Assembly: GCA_003557565.1 (NCBI GenBank)
Contig: PWOG01000014.1
Span: 1 to 6,041 of the forward strand
From: Desulfobulbaceae bacterium
Lineage (GTDB): Bacteria > Desulfobacterota > Desulfobulbia > Desulfobulbales > Desulfurivibrionaceae
Length of the DNA stretch: 6,041 bases
Reading direction: 5' to 3'
Every line of letters starts with the position of its first letter. Position 1 is the stretch's first letter. The notes under the pieces were generated by a model. The model saw nothing but the letters and a program-made list of their open reading frames with translations. It searched no databases and was not told the DNA's origin. The position numbers and the translations under genes were made by a program. This document shows positions 5,773-6,041 of this stretch, piece after piece.

Positions 5773-6041
5773 TCATCCTTCTTCGGCGCCCGGCAGGGAA
5801 CAGGGATCTCCGGCGCAGCAGACCTCGACATCGAAGGCGTTTAAAATTCGCAACTCCCGCTCCCGGCGGTCTTCGGGCAGAGGAGAATTTTTTAATCCAT
5901 CAGCCATGGCCAGCAGTCGCTCCCGGTTGGGGATGGCGGCCAGTCCCTGGTCGATCACCTTGCCGCTGTGGCTGTCCAGTATTTCGGCATCCTGGCCGTT
6001 GCTGACCACGGCCAGGGGGATGATTCCCTGCCGGTCAAGCA
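5773..6041 (-). CDS. HsdR-N-terminal-domain-like protein (C-terminal part), 5' truncated by window end
   Basis: The minus-strand frame remains open to base 6041, so only about 89 C-terminal residues are visible; the GTG at 6009 is internal and not the likely start. The stretch LAVVSNGQDAEILDSHSGKV followed by AAIPNRERLL and RERELRILNAFDVE resembles the small stand-alone proteins of deltaproteobacteria that carry the type I restriction HsdR N-terminal (nuclease-fold) domain. The visible part covers the last strands of that domain, and the catalytic residues would lie upstream. A cysteine-bearing tail (CCAGDPC) ends the protein. No HsdM or HsdS partner or helicase domain is visible, so it is probably not a working restriction subunit. 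It reads in the same direction as DAHP synthase, 155 bp upstream, with hairpins between. I recognise the domain from memory of the family; this is moderate confidence. Confidence 0.7.
   Translation of the reverse strand, partial: LDRQGIIPLAVVSNGQDAEILDSHSGKVIDQGLAAIPNRERLLAMADGLKNSPLPEDRRERELRILNAFDVEVCCAGDPCSLPGAEEG

Noticed and set aside
1..6041. Similar segments at both window ends, both encoding DRQG (bases 5-15 and the minus strand near 6026-6036)
   Set aside because: Only about 11 bases match, the surrounding proteins are unrelated, and there is no wider homology. Chance in GC-rich coding DNA is the simplest explanation.
1042..6041. CRISPR array, tRNA, insertion sequence or defence operon
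   Set aside because: There are no regularly spaced repeats, no tRNA cloverleaf signature, no transposase or integrase motifs, and the genes are housekeeping or orphan types.

Overview
The window is about 6 kb of GC-rich bacterial chromosome. It carries six protein-coding genes in mixed orientation, two of them cut by the window ends. The mix of class II DAHP synthase, a stand-alone glutamyl-Q tRNA(Asp) synthetase, a YkgJ-type cysteine-cluster protein, a small HsdR-N-domain protein and a beta-CASP metallohydrolase fits a Gram-negative of the Desulfobacterota (Desulfobulbales/Desulfurivibrio-like). That placement is inferred from gene content and composition, not from any search.

Layout. Positions 1-1041 (+) hold the C-terminal three quarters of a beta-CASP metallo-beta-lactamase-fold protein, an RNase/CPSF73-like family. 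Positions 1042-1305 are non-coding with two small perfect hairpins. Positions 1306-2190 (+) encode an unrecognised multi-pass membrane protein whose end overlaps by 14 nt the convergent gene at 2177-3229 (-), the queuosine-tRNA enzyme GluQ-RS. A divergent 327-bp intergenic region follows. It holds a candidate promoter with a 12-bp palindrome for gluQ-RS, a roughly 180-bp nested dyad element (3291-3472) and a second GC-rich hairpin. Positions 3557-4165 (+) encode a YkgJ-like protein with nine clustered cysteines. It converges on the class II DAHP synthase at 4268-5617 (-), and the two appear to share a bidirectional terminator that contains the DAHP synthase stop codon. Upstream of DAHP synthase is a 155-bp leader with a 12-bp perfect hairpin and a second hairpin followed by five Ts. 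Beyond it, 5773-6041 (-) is the C-terminal end of an HsdR-N-like protein.

The genes do not form one pathway. They are housekeeping or orphan genes: aromatic amino acid entry, tRNA-Asp modification, RNA processing, and metal-cluster and nuclease-like proteins of unknown role. I see no CRISPR array, transposase, phage gene, tRNA, rRNA or recognisable defence island. The points most worth checking are the nested dyad element at 3291-3472, the DAHP synthase leader, and the membrane protein.
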